Made by a program: the position numbers and the translations under genes. Under the pieces are notes generated by a model. That model saw nothing but the letters and a program-made list of their open reading frames with translations. It did no database searches and was not told where the DNA came from. Of a stretch of 64,000 bases of DNA, positions 10,064-21,460 are shown piece by piece (the first letter of the stretch is position 1; the number at the start of each line of letters is the position of its first letter). The DNA comes from Hibiscus mutabilis. Taxonomy: Eukaryota; Streptophyta; Magnoliopsida; Malvales; Malvaceae. The stretch covers positions 38,256,022 to 38,320,021 of the forward strand of contig CM033744.1 in assembly GCA_019671005.1 (NCBI GenBank), given 5' to 3'.

Positions 10064-12841
10064 AGGTCCTGAAAGTTGGTGCATGTTTATGTATGGTATA
10101 TTCTTGCTGTGATATCTCACTGGATTCATGCAATAAAATTATCTATAATGTCCTACTTTGTGAGATTGCTGTTTTACCATGTTTCATCATTTGTATTTTT
10201 CATTATCCTTTATCAGGAAAGCTTGTTGACTATGGGACCACAATGATACTTCTTTTTTTAGAATTCTGAACTGGTGGCTACACAACTGAGGTTTGTTTCT
10301 TCATCTTGTCATTCATAATCTTATTATTTACTCTTGCATTTAAGCTTTTTGCCTAATGGCTTTGCTAGGTGTTTTGTGCGAGGAGTTTATGCTGCGACTC
10401 TGGGTTTCTATCCACTATAATAAACTTACGAATTCTTTCCTTATTGCCCTTACTGGCAGGTTGTCATAACTCATAAGCAATGGAGTACAAGGCCATACTT
10501 GGACTTTTAAGGTACTTTCTAGCATCTTTTATATTGCTTTAATAGACTTCAGGGTCTGGTCACTAGTCATGATTTTTTTCCTGACATTTTCTTGTTGTGC
10601 TTGCTACAAGTTCTCTTGACTTGGCAGGTCTGCACCAAAAAAGTATTTACTGGGTACCTGACATAGGACAGATTGAGCCATGGAGATGATGTCTCTAGTC
10701 AACTTGTTACAGGTTTGGATTGGAAAGATGGTTTTTCCTTTTGTTTATATTCTAAACTTTAGTTTTAATACTTGATTCTAATACTTTTAAAAGGGCAAAA
10801 CTAGCTATAGTAGTGGTTTAGAGGTCTTAACTATTCATTTAAAGGCACTTGGACTGAATAATCAGAGGTTAATATACCTTTGACTTGATTGTTTGAGAAG
10901 CTTATTTAAAATTTATATCATGTTTAACTTCAATTGAAAGTTGAAAGAACTGTGCTGACAATCTACATTCCTCATAATTGCATAAAAGAGTATAATTCAT
11001 ATAACTTGAGGCTTTTAATATGCAAAGCTTAATAAACAGTGGCACCCTATCTTTCAGGGCCATCTACATAGGACAGATTGAGCCATGGATATGGTACTAA
11101 ACTCATGCGATACTTCATTTATATGCTTTCATTTTTGTAAAATAATTCTTAAATTATCAATTGAGAAACCGATGCTTCGGTTCAAGAAATTTTGTAAAAA
11201 CAAAGGTTGATTGATAAAAAATTATAAAGTCAAACCTTGGGCATGGTGTCTCGTATCAGTGTCCATCTTGTTTACTTGGAATGTCTTTGAAAGTGCCCCT
11301 CCAATTAATCTCTTTGTTCAGCCTGCTGGTTGGTTAGATCATTGACAAACCACCCAGGCACCCCTTCAACCCTTTTCTATTTGTTTGGCAAAATTATCTC
11401 AAATTCAAGGGCCTCTACTCATGCTATTCGTTTGCATGCCTGTTCCCTTTGAAGCTTAAAATAATAAGTCGAATATAGCTTGCATCATTGATGGTAAAGC
11501 AGTAATGGAGTTCAGTGCCACAGAGGCGTAAAAAAGAGGGATAGAAAGTAATTAACTACCATTTTATTACTCTTATTTTTCTATCTCTGAAGAGAGTTGT
11601 TGGATAGTGTACAAATGCCTTTCTTTAATAACTGCAAGAATAATCACTTATCTTAACCATGAATAAAAGTTTTCTCTGTTGCCATCCTAATTCAGAGGCG
11701 TAAAGCTTCTAATTTTATGTTTAGTAGTATGTAGCAAAGACCCATATCTTTTTATCTTGTTGAGACCCTTTTTTTTTTTATTTTCCTAGTTCTAACAGCC
11801 GTTCTGAACTTTTGCTTCTCGTACCTTTATTTGAGCTTCAGATTCCTGACTGATCTGTTACATGCAACAGGCGGATGCTGCAGGATGTGCTTGTGTGGGG
11901 GACCTGATGACTTTCTTACATAGTGAAGATGATATGGGAGAGTAAGGATCTATTTGGAGTTTTAAATTTAATGGATTTTAATTTTGTTTTACCAGTTAGT
12001 TTTCCTTCACTTATATATCCTGAAAGTGTTGTCCTAAATACTCCCCTTAATAAATTTTCAGGAACTTCTCCTGGATGAATGGAAGTGCCTTGTATCACAA
12101 TCAAGTTCCTCATTTTTTAGGCATAAAACTGTCATATTGTATGGGCGATGACCTAGTGCCTTCCCTTTTAGTGGACGGACAAAGCGTGCACCATTCATCC
12201 GTTAATCTTAGGTAGAGAAGACCTTACCAGCTAGATTCCTGTTTTCAGTTTTTGGCCAATGAGGTTGTAGATCAACCCCCAACCCTTTTTTGTTGGGAAT
12301 TATGATTTTGAGGTGGAAATACTGAATTAGATTCTGTCATGCCATGTAAATGTCATAGAAAGTAATTAATAGGAGGTGGAGAATGAGACTGTCAAATTGC
12401 TTAGACTTCTGAGCTTCAATGCAATGCTCACAATTTTGAAACGTATATAAAGTTGGTATTGATTTATTATTTCAATTGAAAGGTATACATTCACAAAATT
12501 CCGAATAGTGATATCTTTTGCCCCATATACTGGTTTTTTGCTTCTCTCATCGCAGCATAATTACTTTGCGTCTTTTTTTTAATCCCCTCTACTCGGATGA
12601 GATATTGGCTTTGATTGTTATTGGATATTTGGGGATTCGGATATGGGATATATGGCAACTCTGCTCGGCAACTTCATTTTCCCATTTATCATTGCTTTGC
12701 AAATAACTAACAGGTTCTTGAGATTTTTTATAACAAACTGGCTTTGACTTGCATATGTGCTAGTCGTTTGCATACATTATATATCTATGTTCTATGAGGA
12801 AACTCCCCATGTTAACTCCTTTAATCATTTTGGAGATATTA
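10064..12841. other. Region downstream of the PPR gene, probable 3' UTR and intergenic
   Basis: No protein recognised. The first part may be a spliced 3' UTR of the PPR gene: several T-rich stretches end in CAG. A 24-base sequence starting ACATAGGACAGATTGAGCCA occurs exactly at 10661-10684 and 11066-11089. A short open stretch at 11872-11945 (ADAAGCACVGDLMTFLHSED) is unassigned. The rest is ordinary AT-rich sequence. Confidence 0.4.
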
Positions 12842-13484
12842 TTATATTTTTTGAAGATGTGGTGCACACAGGGGTTGTAAAACTGAATCCGACTCCAATG
12901 CTGCAGCCAGTTGTGGCCATAAGATGGCTGAAACGACCCAGGAACCATCGCCCCTAGCACTTGACCTCTGGTTCATGTAACCAACTCCGCTGTTTTTGAA
13001 GGTTGTTGAGACTGTTCCTAGCACCGGGCTACCAAACCCGAAGTCCAGTTCAGCAACCGGAAATTTATGTCCCGATGAGATAACAACGGCAGGTCCTTCC
13101 TGGCCTAGAAGAAATCTTGGGAGCATCAATCCAATCAATCAAATCCTGGAAATAAGCTTCATTAGTCACCTTCAATATGGCCTTGTGAACATTGTTGGCA
13201 ATGTCCGATATGGAGCCCTGCTTTATTTCCGCAATGCTTGCCTCTTCTGTGGTCACAGATAAGACATTACCGATGTAATTTGACATGGAGCTGCGACTCA
13301 GTCTACCACGTCCATCAACTAACCAACCCATCTTGCACTTGGCATGGCTTTCAACGATGCTAGTTGCCATAATCTTCCAGACATAGGCTGAGAAGGCCTC
13401 AATCTTCCATCCTCTTGTTACCATCGGCAGACGCAAGAGTTTGCAGGTGATTGATGCCGGAGGCATCAACAAAGTAAAGGCGCT

Positions 13485-14279
13485 TGTTGAGATATTTATT
13501 TTGATATAACAAAATGAAAAATATTTTTGGACTTGAACAAATATTGCAAAAACAATTTAAAGTCCATTTAATTTAAAAAATATGTTTGAAACCTTTTAAA
13601 AGTGTTTTTGACTCAAATATATATATTTTTTAAGTAATTTAAAAGTCCCCAATGGCTAGTTTTCCAGCGGCTAGGTTTTAGTGGCTAGTTTTTTAACAGC
13701 TAGTTTTTCAATGGCTAGTTTTTAAAGGCTAGTTTTTCATTCCACACTATAAATACAAGTTAAAGACACTTGAAGAAGAAGTAGAGAGAATATATCCAAG
13801 TATGTTGATCAAGAGAATTTGAGTCCAATTCTTATTTCTTCATTTCTCTTGTACATATTCTAGAGAGTGCTTATTTGTATATCTTTTGTACTCTTTCTAG
13901 TGAGCTTAATCTCTATAAACGCCTACCTTTGTGAGGTAATTTGTTTACTTCTTATCCCTTGTAAAATGAGATGTTCTAGTTTAGCCTTAGTGAAAAACTA
14001 GAGTTGGTTCAATCTTAGCCAATAAAAGATAGGGTTGTAAAGGTTTCCTCCTAAGCCTTGAAAAGGGGAAGAATTCATAGTGAATTGGGAAATCCTTAGT
14101 GGTTTGCTAAGGTACTGGATGTAGGCATTGGTTAGAAAGCCGAACCACTCTAAAATCATTGTGCATTTTGTCCAATATTTTATTGATTTTAGCCAATTCA
14201 ACCAAGCATCAAAAATAACCCTCTTGACGGTTATCGGAGATCGATTCGAGCGTGCTACAAGGCCTTTTAATTGGTATCA
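13485..14279 (+). repeat. 5' LTR of the gag-only element
   Basis: It starts TGTTGAGATATTTATTTTGA and ends near TTGGTATCA. A run of variants of GGCTAGTTTTCCAACG lies at about 13652-13738, just upstream of a TATA-like CTATAAATAC near 13747, so this part is probably U3 with the promoter and reiterated upstream motifs. If the LTR stops before TTGGTATCA, the end is 14270. Confidence 0.88.
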
Positions 14280-14339
14280 GAGCCTCTTCTCCATCGAATG
14301 ACTAACATCCGGGAGTAAAGATCATTTGCTCGAAGTCCA

Positions 14340-15023
14340 CCATTCAAGAAAATGGCAAGATTTGAATAAGGCCGATCTATCTCGTGTCCTCCGCTCTTCG
14401 AAGGAGAAACATACTTCCAATGGAGCAATATCATGAAGTATTTCATCAAATCTCTCGATTTTGAGGTTTGTGATATCATTGAAGATGGATACTTGGAAGC
14501 TCCTAAGAAGAAGAAGAAGCAAAGGAGTATAAATGACAAGAAGGCGATGCACACTCTTCTTTGTGGCCTCAATGAAGACGTTTCCAAGAAAGTTTCCACA
14601 TGCAAAAGTACAAAATAAATTTGGGAGAAGCTTGAGAAGCTCTATGGCAACAAGAAGGGGGAAAAGAAAGATGATGATCAATCATGCACAAACTTTTTCT
14701 CCAATCCAAAGGTGGATGGTGTTTTAGCTATCGATGAGCCCGAGGTATCTTCTAACTCAAGTGAATTAAATTCATATACATTTGACGAGTTACAAGATGC
14801 TTTCGATGAATTATTTTTGGAATTTGAGACCATAAATTCTAAATTTAAGAAAATGATTTCTAAACTTGAATTTGAAAACGATTTTCTTTTGAAAACAAAA
14901 TTGAATTTTGAAAATCAAAATGAAAATTTGAAAAATGATTTAGAGTTTTCAAAAACAAGCAATGAAGTTTTAGAAAAAGAAAATCTTGATTTGAAAGTTA
15001 AGTTGGAAAGCTTAACAAAATAA
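14340..15023 (+). pseudogene. Gag (UBN2-type) of the LTR element, one in-frame stop
   Basis: The reading frame contains LFEGETYFQWSNIMKYFIKS, then KKAMHTLLCGLNEDV, a TAA at 14616-14618, and continues in the same frame with IWEKLEKLYGNKKGEKK. Copia Gag proteins usually read KEIWEKL here, so TAA replaces a GAA codon. The tail (about 14780-15020) is acidic and lysine-rich and likely a coiled coil. No zinc knuckle is visible. Gag would form the particle that packages element RNA. Confidence 0.8.
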
Positions 15024-15110
15024 AAAGAAATTATTTTTAATAACATCTTGTCACATAATGGCAAAATGCTCACATTGACATTATCATAGTCATTCTTTGC
15101 ATACTTGTCC

Positions 15111-15225
15111 TATAAAGAAAAGAAAAACTTATAGGATTAGACAAGTATAGGTTCCTAAGGGAACTAGGGACATTGAAATTAATGTAAATGGATCCAAAGC
15201 AATTTGGATACCAAAATCCAAGTGA
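15111..15225 (+). pseudogene. Remnant of the segment that precedes copia pol
   Basis: The frame reads VPKGTRDIEINVNGSKAIWI followed by PKSK and a stop. This resembles the linker found just before protease/integrase in plant copia polyproteins. The remainder of pol is missing and the following 550 bases up to the polypurine tract are AT-rich noncoding sequence. Confidence 0.6.
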
Positions 15226-15790
15226 ATGTCTCTTGTAGGTGTGTTGGAGCAATGACAAGCAAAGCAAAGATAAGGAAATGCTCTAGTCACACAAATGAAG
15301 AAGATAACCTCTATACTAATTTTATTTATTTGGTTATCTATTCTTTTTTTAAGTCTTGGATAAAATGAATTTCATATGCTCTTAATTTGATTTTATCTTA
15401 AAAATTCAATGTTTTTTAAGTGTCAAGCATTTGAGCTAAATTTATTAAAATGAAATGCTTTGTTTAAGGGGGGGCTTTTGATTTTAAAAAAATATATCTT
15501 ATCTCCATTTTTATTTTACACCAACAATTGACATGTTTATCAATTGGTACTTCAAATTTTTAACATTTGGTGTTTTGAACTTAATGAGATTTCAAACTTT
15601 GTTTTGAAATTATTTTTGATATAACAAAAAGAGAGAGAGATAGGTTTGAAAAATTCAATTTCAAAAAGAAAAAAGGGGAGTCTTAAACATTTTTCACAAA
15701 TATTCTCTTTTTCTAAAATTAATTTCATAAGGGGAACCAATCTCAAAAATATTTTTTCAAATGTTTTCATTATATAAAAAAGGGGGAGAT

Positions 15791-16565
15791 TGTTGAGATA
15801 TTTATTTTGATATAACAAAGTGAAAAATATTTTTGGACTTATACAAATATTGCAAAAATAATTTAAAGTCCATTTAATTTGAAAAATATGTTTGAAACCT
15901 TTTAAAAGTGTTTTTGACTCAAATATATATTTTCAAGTAATTTAAAAGTCCCCAATAGCTAGTTTTCCAACGGTTAGTTTTCCAACGGCTAGTTTTTAAC
16001 GGCTAGTTTTCCAACGGCTAGTTTTTCATTCACACTATATATACAAGCTAAAGACACTTGAAGAAGAAGTAGATAGAATATATCCAAGCATGTTGATCAA
16101 GAGAAATTGAGTCCAATTCTTATTTCTTCATTTCTCTTGTACATATTCTAGAGAGTGCTTATTTGTATGTCTTTTGTACTCTTTCTAGTGAGCTTATTCT
16201 CTGTAAACACCTATCTTTGTGAGGTAATTTGTTTACTTCTTATCCTTGTAAAAGAAGAGGTTCTAGTTTAGCCTTAGTGAAAAACTAGAGTTGGTTCAAT
16301 CTTAACCAATAAAAGATAGGGCTGTAAAGGTTTCCTCCTAAGCCTTAAAAATGAGAAGAATTCATAGTGAATTGAGAAATCCTTAGTGGTGTGCAAGGTA
16401 GTGGATGTAGGCATTTGTTAGAAAGCCGAACCACTCTAAAATCATTGTGCATTTTGTCTAATCTTTTATTGATTTTAGCCAATTCAACCAAGCATCAAAA
16501 ATAACCCTCTTGACGATTATCGGAGATTGATTTGAACGTGCTACAAAGCCTTTCAATTGGTATCA
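15791..16565 (+). repeat. 3' LTR of the gag-only element
   Basis: It is nearly the same as 13485-14279 but about 20 bases shorter. It has its own block of GGCTAGTTTTCCAACG-like repeats (about 15956-16030) and a TATA-like CTATATATAC near 16036. The polypurine tract abuts its left end. Confidence 0.88.
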
Positions 16566-17281
16566 CGAGATATTGGTTTTAGGTATGTTTCTAATATCTT
16601 CAAGCGTGCACTTAACAAAGAAGCGATCAAAAGAAGCGTGGTATGTAGGAAGAACACGCGGTGGCAGGTTCCTCTCGAGATCAAGATCCGATACGCAAGA
16701 GAGAGGCATTCGAGCTAATCGTGACCATGAAGAGAGAAAGTTGCCGAAAGCAGTGGCATCACCTAGAGCATGGTCGAATGTGAAAGTAATGGACAACCCT
16801 CCGCAAGTGTAACACGTTAGTTGGACCTGCAGGGGAAAAGGAAACTCATCGACGTCAAGGCAGGCACTACTATCCTTTCAAGGGTCTGGTTTAAATTGTA
16901 GAAATCCAGTTGGCTCAAAGGGATATTGGCCAGCGCCTCCACTAGTAGTGCACCACTGTTGTCACATATGATTAGACTCTGGCTTGTCTGCGGGTCTTCA
17001 ACAATCCGACCGGCAAAAGGGTGGTGATAACTTAAAGTTTTGGCGAGGGAGGTCTTGAGCGACTCAAACAAAGTGTTGCTGTTATTGATCAGTTCTCCGT
17101 TTGATCTGTTGTGACGATATAAGTACAAGTACGTCATGGGAAAGCGGCCGGAGAGAAAATCGAGGTTTGAAAGTGTAAGTTTACGGTAACGCTCCGGTGA
17201 GAGAGTGCCACTCAGAGCTCTCACGATGCACTTTTTCCTCATTTTTACTTGCAGTTTCCTCTCTTTCGTATTCTCCTCCAT

Positions 17282-18365
17282 CTCTCAGTAACTCAAATCT
17301 AATACATTACAAAGCCCTTGTATAGAATGCTACGAAGCATTCGACGACGACAACGATAATATAATAAAACACATATCAGTAATCAATAATCATTGCTCAC
17401 AAGAAAATTCAGAAAGTCAATTGGGAGGTACTGTTATATTTGTGGAGTGATGAAATCATATGAATTATATTTTGAAGATTGCACATTTCTTTAGAAGACA
17501 GAAAGGGTCTGTTCCATGATTGTGGGATGCAAAGATATCCGTGTGCTCATGGACCTCCATAAGTTACATCAGAGTCAGACTCCATTACGACCAGTTTACT
17601 TCCAAAACTCAGTCGATGCTTCTATGATGGTGTCTGCCAATGCCAATACGGCCAGTTTACTTACATCAGTTCGTTTCACCCCCTTCGGTTTCTCTCCCGC
17701 AGCCGTTTTCTGGTTAGTGTAAACTAGACTCAGAATGGCAGTTCAGATATTCAATTTGTTTTTTATTTAGATAATAATATTTGGATTCGGGTGTTAAAAT
17801 TACATCCGATGAGATTTCAAAGTGGATGTAGATATAGATTGTGGGTTAGGATATTCGAATCCGATTTCGACTTCAAATTCGAACTGATTTAGTTTTTATT
17901 TTTTTTACCTTTTCTGATTAATTTAAAAAAAAATACATATCTAATCTGGTGCCATTACAGAATGGCATGTATAAATCATTGGATTATTGAGCAAAAGAAA
18001 CAAGAAATCCCACATTAAGGTGTACATAGACATTGTATGTGAGCCGTCGGTAAATGGACGGTGGTGCTGGTTTTGGTGCTTATCTATCAATCACTGACCT
18101 CTTCAATTTGCAAAGCCGACTCATGGACATAAAGCAAGTGCTACTCTACTCATTGTTTACCATGTTTCTCTCTTCCCTCTCTGTTCTGTACGAACTTTTC
18201 CAATCCAATTTACTCCATTACTTCCTCGAAAATAGAAATAGACCTTGTATCATACAATTGTACCCAACTTTATGATTACACAATTCCAATTCCAGAACCA
18301 AGAACAATACATCCAACAAAGCATATCCAGTTTATCAGTCAAATGGATTTTCGGATTTGAGCATT
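17282..18365. other. Region between the BAHD and CCR4 pseudogenes
   Basis: It includes the former promoter side of the BAHD gene. A 68-codon open frame at 17516-17722 and another at 18054-18275 have no recognisable product and are probably chance. The phrase CCAGTTTACTT appears twice within 80 bases (about 17590 and 17652). Confidence 0.4.
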
Positions 18366-18477
18366 TTAGTCTTTGGTAATTTCAAATTCGGCACCTATTG
18401 GCATATGATCACTCGGGTGGCTATAGTTTGGCAATCCAGCAGCAACATCAGGCGAATCCAACTCTGCAAGTTGGAGA

Positions 18478-18535
18478 ATGCTGACAGGCTTTAGGCAGTG
18501 GGATGGATGCTGACAGGCTTTAGGCAGTGGGATGG
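18478..18535. repeat. 29-bp exact tandem duplication in the CCR4 pseudogene
   Basis: The unit ATGCTGACAGGCTTTAGGCA plus GTGGGATGG is present at 18478-18506 and again at 18507-18535. Because 29 is not a multiple of three it breaks the frame between LKPVSI and ILQLAELDSPD. Confidence 0.95.
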
Positions 18536-18788
18536 AGAGAAGAAAATATAGTTGAGTGTACTTTTAAACTGGGGGGTGCAGGTCGTAAACCGCGGTTCTC
18601 GTCGTCTGGCCGAAGCATAAACGCTGCACAAGGGAAGGGGAAGTTCCTCCAAACACCTATCTGATGATGTTGACGAAGTGTTACCAGATATAAGATACTG
18701 ATGAACCTGAGAAATATAATTAACCACATTAAGAATGTTGCAGAAATAACAGAAAAACAAGGCATCCAACCCAACTCAGCAACATTAA

Positions 18789-18789
18789 T

Positions 18790-18825
<36 letters not shown>
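18789..18825. repeat. Microsatellite (CA)n(TA)n
   Basis: A compound dinucleotide run of CA followed by TA lies in the intron between the last two CCR4 exon remnants. Confidence 0.95.
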
Positions 18826-19049
18826 GAAAAACTAAGTTAAAATGTATGGTAAACCTTATCTGCAGGAGTTGAGTTGAAGTCGCCACACAAAATTACTGAA
18901 GGAGTACATTCAAATCTGTCAGCTACAAGTGTTTTAAACTGAGCTAAGCGTGCTAAAAGATACTTGGCTTGGGCAAGCTTAACATCAGCCAATTCTGGAT
19001 CCCTGGAAAAAATATTATAACAAAATATACATATGCTTCAGCCATAGTA

Positions 19050-20075
19050 TTAAATTACGGCCGCAATGCAGTGTAACAGCCGCATCGTAACGTTTTTCAA
19101 GGTCACCGCGACGTATTATAAGCACAACGCAATGAAGAAACCGCATCACAATTTTTACGGTCCGAAACCGTTACGTAACCCCGCAATATGTCATATATTG
19201 CGCCGCAACGCCGTATCACCACAATAAACATCGAAAAATGATCAGAAATGTAAATCTCCATAAATAAAATACTCGAATGTACTTAAATTTAATAAATCAA
19301 CTACACAGGTGTGACATCGATTGATCAATTAGCCTCATTTTCTAACTTTGCAGGAAGCATGGAAACTTGAAGCTTTTACTGTAAAAGTTTTTATATTGTC
19401 GGATTACAATTTACCATATCAGATATTTATTTCTACCGATACATCTTATAATGCTCACAATATGATCATTTTTCATATGGAATGAAAAATGATCAAAATC
19501 AAAGCAGTGACGGAACTAGAGTTGCTTTAGATTCTCCACGCCATTCATTTTGGTGGTGAATTATCAGAAGTGCAGTTTTTATATTTGTATGCATGTATTT
19601 TTTAAGTTAATGTAAACTAAAATTGCAGTGTTGAAATATGACACTATTTAGTATTTATATGCTTTTTAGCATGCTTTTATTTACATGTTATTCATTAAAA
19701 TTACGGTTATAATATCTATATAATTTGTATTTTTAATAGTTTTTTATCTATAAAATAGAATTTTGTTTTTAAAAATTAAATAAAACATATAAAGTAATGT
19801 ATTAATATTAGAATATTAAAATATGGTTGCAAAATATACATATAAATAATATTTTAAAAAAGTTGTGAATTTTTAAAACAAATCACTACCGCATCAGCCG
19901 TTACGCGTTACATAACGTCCACAGCGCCGCAACAGCGAAACCGCAACCGCATATGTATATTTTTTTATAATATTATAATATTAAAATATGGTTGCAAAAT
20001 GTACATATAAATAATATTTTTAAAAAATTTTGAATTTTTAAAAATAAATCACGACCGCGTCAGCTTTATCATGTT
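19050..20075. repeat. Repeat cluster in the CCR4 pseudogene intron, with a tandem duplication
   Basis: Blocks rich in CCGCAACG and GTAACG words lie at 19058-19220 and 19885-19950. A unit containing AATATGGTTGCAAAAT and AAATCAC(T/G)ACCGC appears at about 19813-19900 and again at about 19979-20066, a spacing near 167 bases. This replaces the interval where the missing CCR4 exons would be expected. The class of the repeat is not recognised. Confidence 0.6.
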
Positions 20076-20227
20076 CCGAGGGTACAAGATCATTGTATTC
20101 TATCGTTTCCTCTAAGAGCAACTGTGCACTGAAACAATTGTGCAACGGTAGCTAGGAAAATAAGATGGTATGACAGCTTTATGTAAAAAATGAGACAAAT
20201 TTGTAGTCTACATTCTATGATATTCTA

Positions 20228-20498
20228 CTAATGAAAAATTATATTATAGGTCTGGCTCGTCACGTTATGTCTCAACCAATAAAAAGTATCTATTTCATTA
20301 AATTTTTCTCTGTCATCTTTTTACTAAGTAAATTTTCATTCAGATTTACTGTAAATTAAGTTAAAAATCATTTTTTACCAATTGTAGATTCACTTAGTAA
20401 AAATATAACATGAAAAAATTTAATGAAATAAATGCATTTTATTAGTTGGGACTATGGATGACGTGGCGAGCCGGGCCTATAATATAATTTCTCTCTAG
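20228..20498. mobile_element. Fold-back MITE, possible TA target duplication
   Basis: The left arm CTAATGAAAAATTATATTAT followed by AGG..CTGGCTCGTCACGT pairs with the right arm ACGTGGCGAGCC..CCTATAATATAATTTC followed by TCTCTAG. The inner parts also pair (CATTTCATTAAATTTTTC-type arms), so most of the 271 bases fold back. TA flanks both ends (20226-20227 and 20499-20500), which would fit a Tc1/mariner-type MITE, but TA is too short to be decisive. It sits beside the CCR4 exon at 20543. Confidence 0.75.
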
Positions 20499-21245
20499 TA
20501 ACACATGTTGAAGGAGATTGTGTCTTTTTAGTGTAAGCATACGGTCTTTCTTAAAAAATATTCCGCATCCATCGCGCTTCTGTCTGCTTCTTTTGTAAAA
20601 GGAATCATACTCATCTACTTCCTGGTACAAGTTTTGAACATATATAAGGGAAATCAGAATAACATGGACATATGCACACAACGTACACGAGTGCATGCAG
20701 AGATACATCGAGCCAAATGCATGGGAGGGTAGAAGTAGAAGTAGGGGGAAACATGAAAAATTATGATTTTCATTGGAAGGAAGGAACACAAACCTGAAGG
20801 GAATAAAAGTCAGCTCCGAGGTTTTTTAAGAAAAGTTAAAATTTGTTGAGAACGATCCTCACATCTGAAACAGCAGGGTTTGATGTTGATGGATTATATT
20901 TAGAGTACCAAACCATCACCAATAGAGGTGCATACATATGTAGCCTCTAGTTATGTACTGAACAATGATGAATCAATGATTATCGTTTGTCGAGTTTATA
21001 ATCGAAGTTGAAAACCAGTAAGATTGGAAAGAGTGAAGTATAATTGTTTGACTTGAGCTGACCGGAGGCAGGGAGACGGAGAGTGATCGTGGTTTCTGAC
21101 GTACACCAAAGAGAGAGAGAAAAAAAACTACCTTTGCCAAAATGTTGTATGATACAAGACGGAATCTGATAGCATCAGCTTGGCCTCTGACATTGCCACC
21201 CCCTTCTACCTTAACAAATTCGCGAACTATTGGTGCCAACTTGCC

Positions 21246-21460
21246 GCTTCCTCCCATTCTAGTGCCACTGCCAGTGCTAGTGCTAGTGCTAGTACCACTT
21301 CCTCCCGTTCTAGTGCCAGTGCCAGTGCTAGTACCCCTTCCTCCCGTTCTAATGCTAGTTCTAGTGCTAGTACCCCTTCCTCTCGTTCTAGTGCCAGTGC
21401 CAGTGCCAGTACCAGTACCGCTTCCTCCCGTTCCAGTGCCAGTACCAGTGCTAGTACTAC
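21246..21460. repeat. Minisatellite of AGTGCC/AGTGCT words
   Basis: Hexamers such as AGTGCC, AGTGCT and AGTACC alternate with CTTCCTCCCGTTCT, giving a higher-order period of about 36-54 bases over at least five units. Read on the minus strand in the CCR4 frame it would add Gly/Ser/Thr-rich sequence upstream of the EEP domain; on the plus strand it would be Ser/Ala-rich. Coding use is not demonstrated. Confidence 0.85.

Larger units (their letters stand above)
13485..16565 (+). mobile_element. Gag-only LTR retrotransposon (copia-type) inside the BAHD gene
   Basis: It has two long terminal repeats (13485-14279 and 15791-16565) starting TGTTGAGATA and ending GGTATCA. A primer-binding site matching initiator-Met tRNA (TGGTATCAGAGCC) overlaps the end of the left LTR. 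A polypurine tract (AAAAAAGGGGGAGA, about 15776-15789) sits immediately before the right LTR. The interior codes only for Gag and a short segment resembling the start of a copia pol; protease, integrase, reverse transcriptase and RNase H are absent. It must therefore have moved with help from another element. The LTR copies differ by several substitutions and small indels, so the insertion is not very recent. I could not find a 5-bp target duplication: flanks are GCGCT and CGAGA. Confidence 0.9.
12842..17281 (-). pseudogene. BAHD acyltransferase pseudogene split by an LTR retrotransposon
   Basis: The N-terminal half lies at 17281-16566 and the C-terminal half at 13484-12842, separated by an LTR element. 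BAHD enzymes transfer acyl groups from CoA to alcohols or amines in specialised metabolism. The catalytic HXXXD motif is seen as HALGD after TCYTCGGLSITFTFD. The C-terminal DFGWG-type motif is seen as DFGFG in VAELDFGFGSPVLG. The start is MEENTKERKLQVKMRKK. Lesions besides the insertion: a frame change near 16857-16866 (VVP to LDVDEFPFPLQ); another near 13405-13415, between LQTLASADGNKR and KIEAFSAYVWK; and a third near 13125-13135, with residues missing between DWID and LMLPRFLLG. The remains fit a coniferyl- or fatty-alcohol acyltransferase-like subgroup, but the substrate cannot be told. It is not functional as it stands. Confidence 0.9.
18366..21260 (-). pseudogene. CCR4 homologue (EEP-fold deadenylase-like) pseudogene
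   Basis: Exon remnants, in order of reading: first exon ending at 21132 (QADAIRFRLVSYNILAK); 20864-20794 (ILTFLKNLGADFYSLQ); 20621-20543 (EVDEYDSFYKRSRQKRDGCG); 19002-18855 (DPELADVKLAQAKYLLARLA and ILCGDFNSTPADK); 18706-18366 (VHQYLISGNTSS to SDHMPIGAEFEITKD, then stop). The family matched is Arabidopsis CCR4 homologue 4 (At1g31500), an exonuclease/endonuclease/phosphatase-fold protein related to poly(A) deadenylases. Catalytic-type residues remain in QEVDE, GDFN and SDH. The exons carrying the family's NTHLYW segment are not found between 19003 and 20542. About 15 residues are missing after FYK. A 29-bp tandem duplication (18478-18535) shifts the frame in the last exon. It is therefore judged non-functional. 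The true start is not identifiable because of a minisatellite. Confidence 0.85.
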
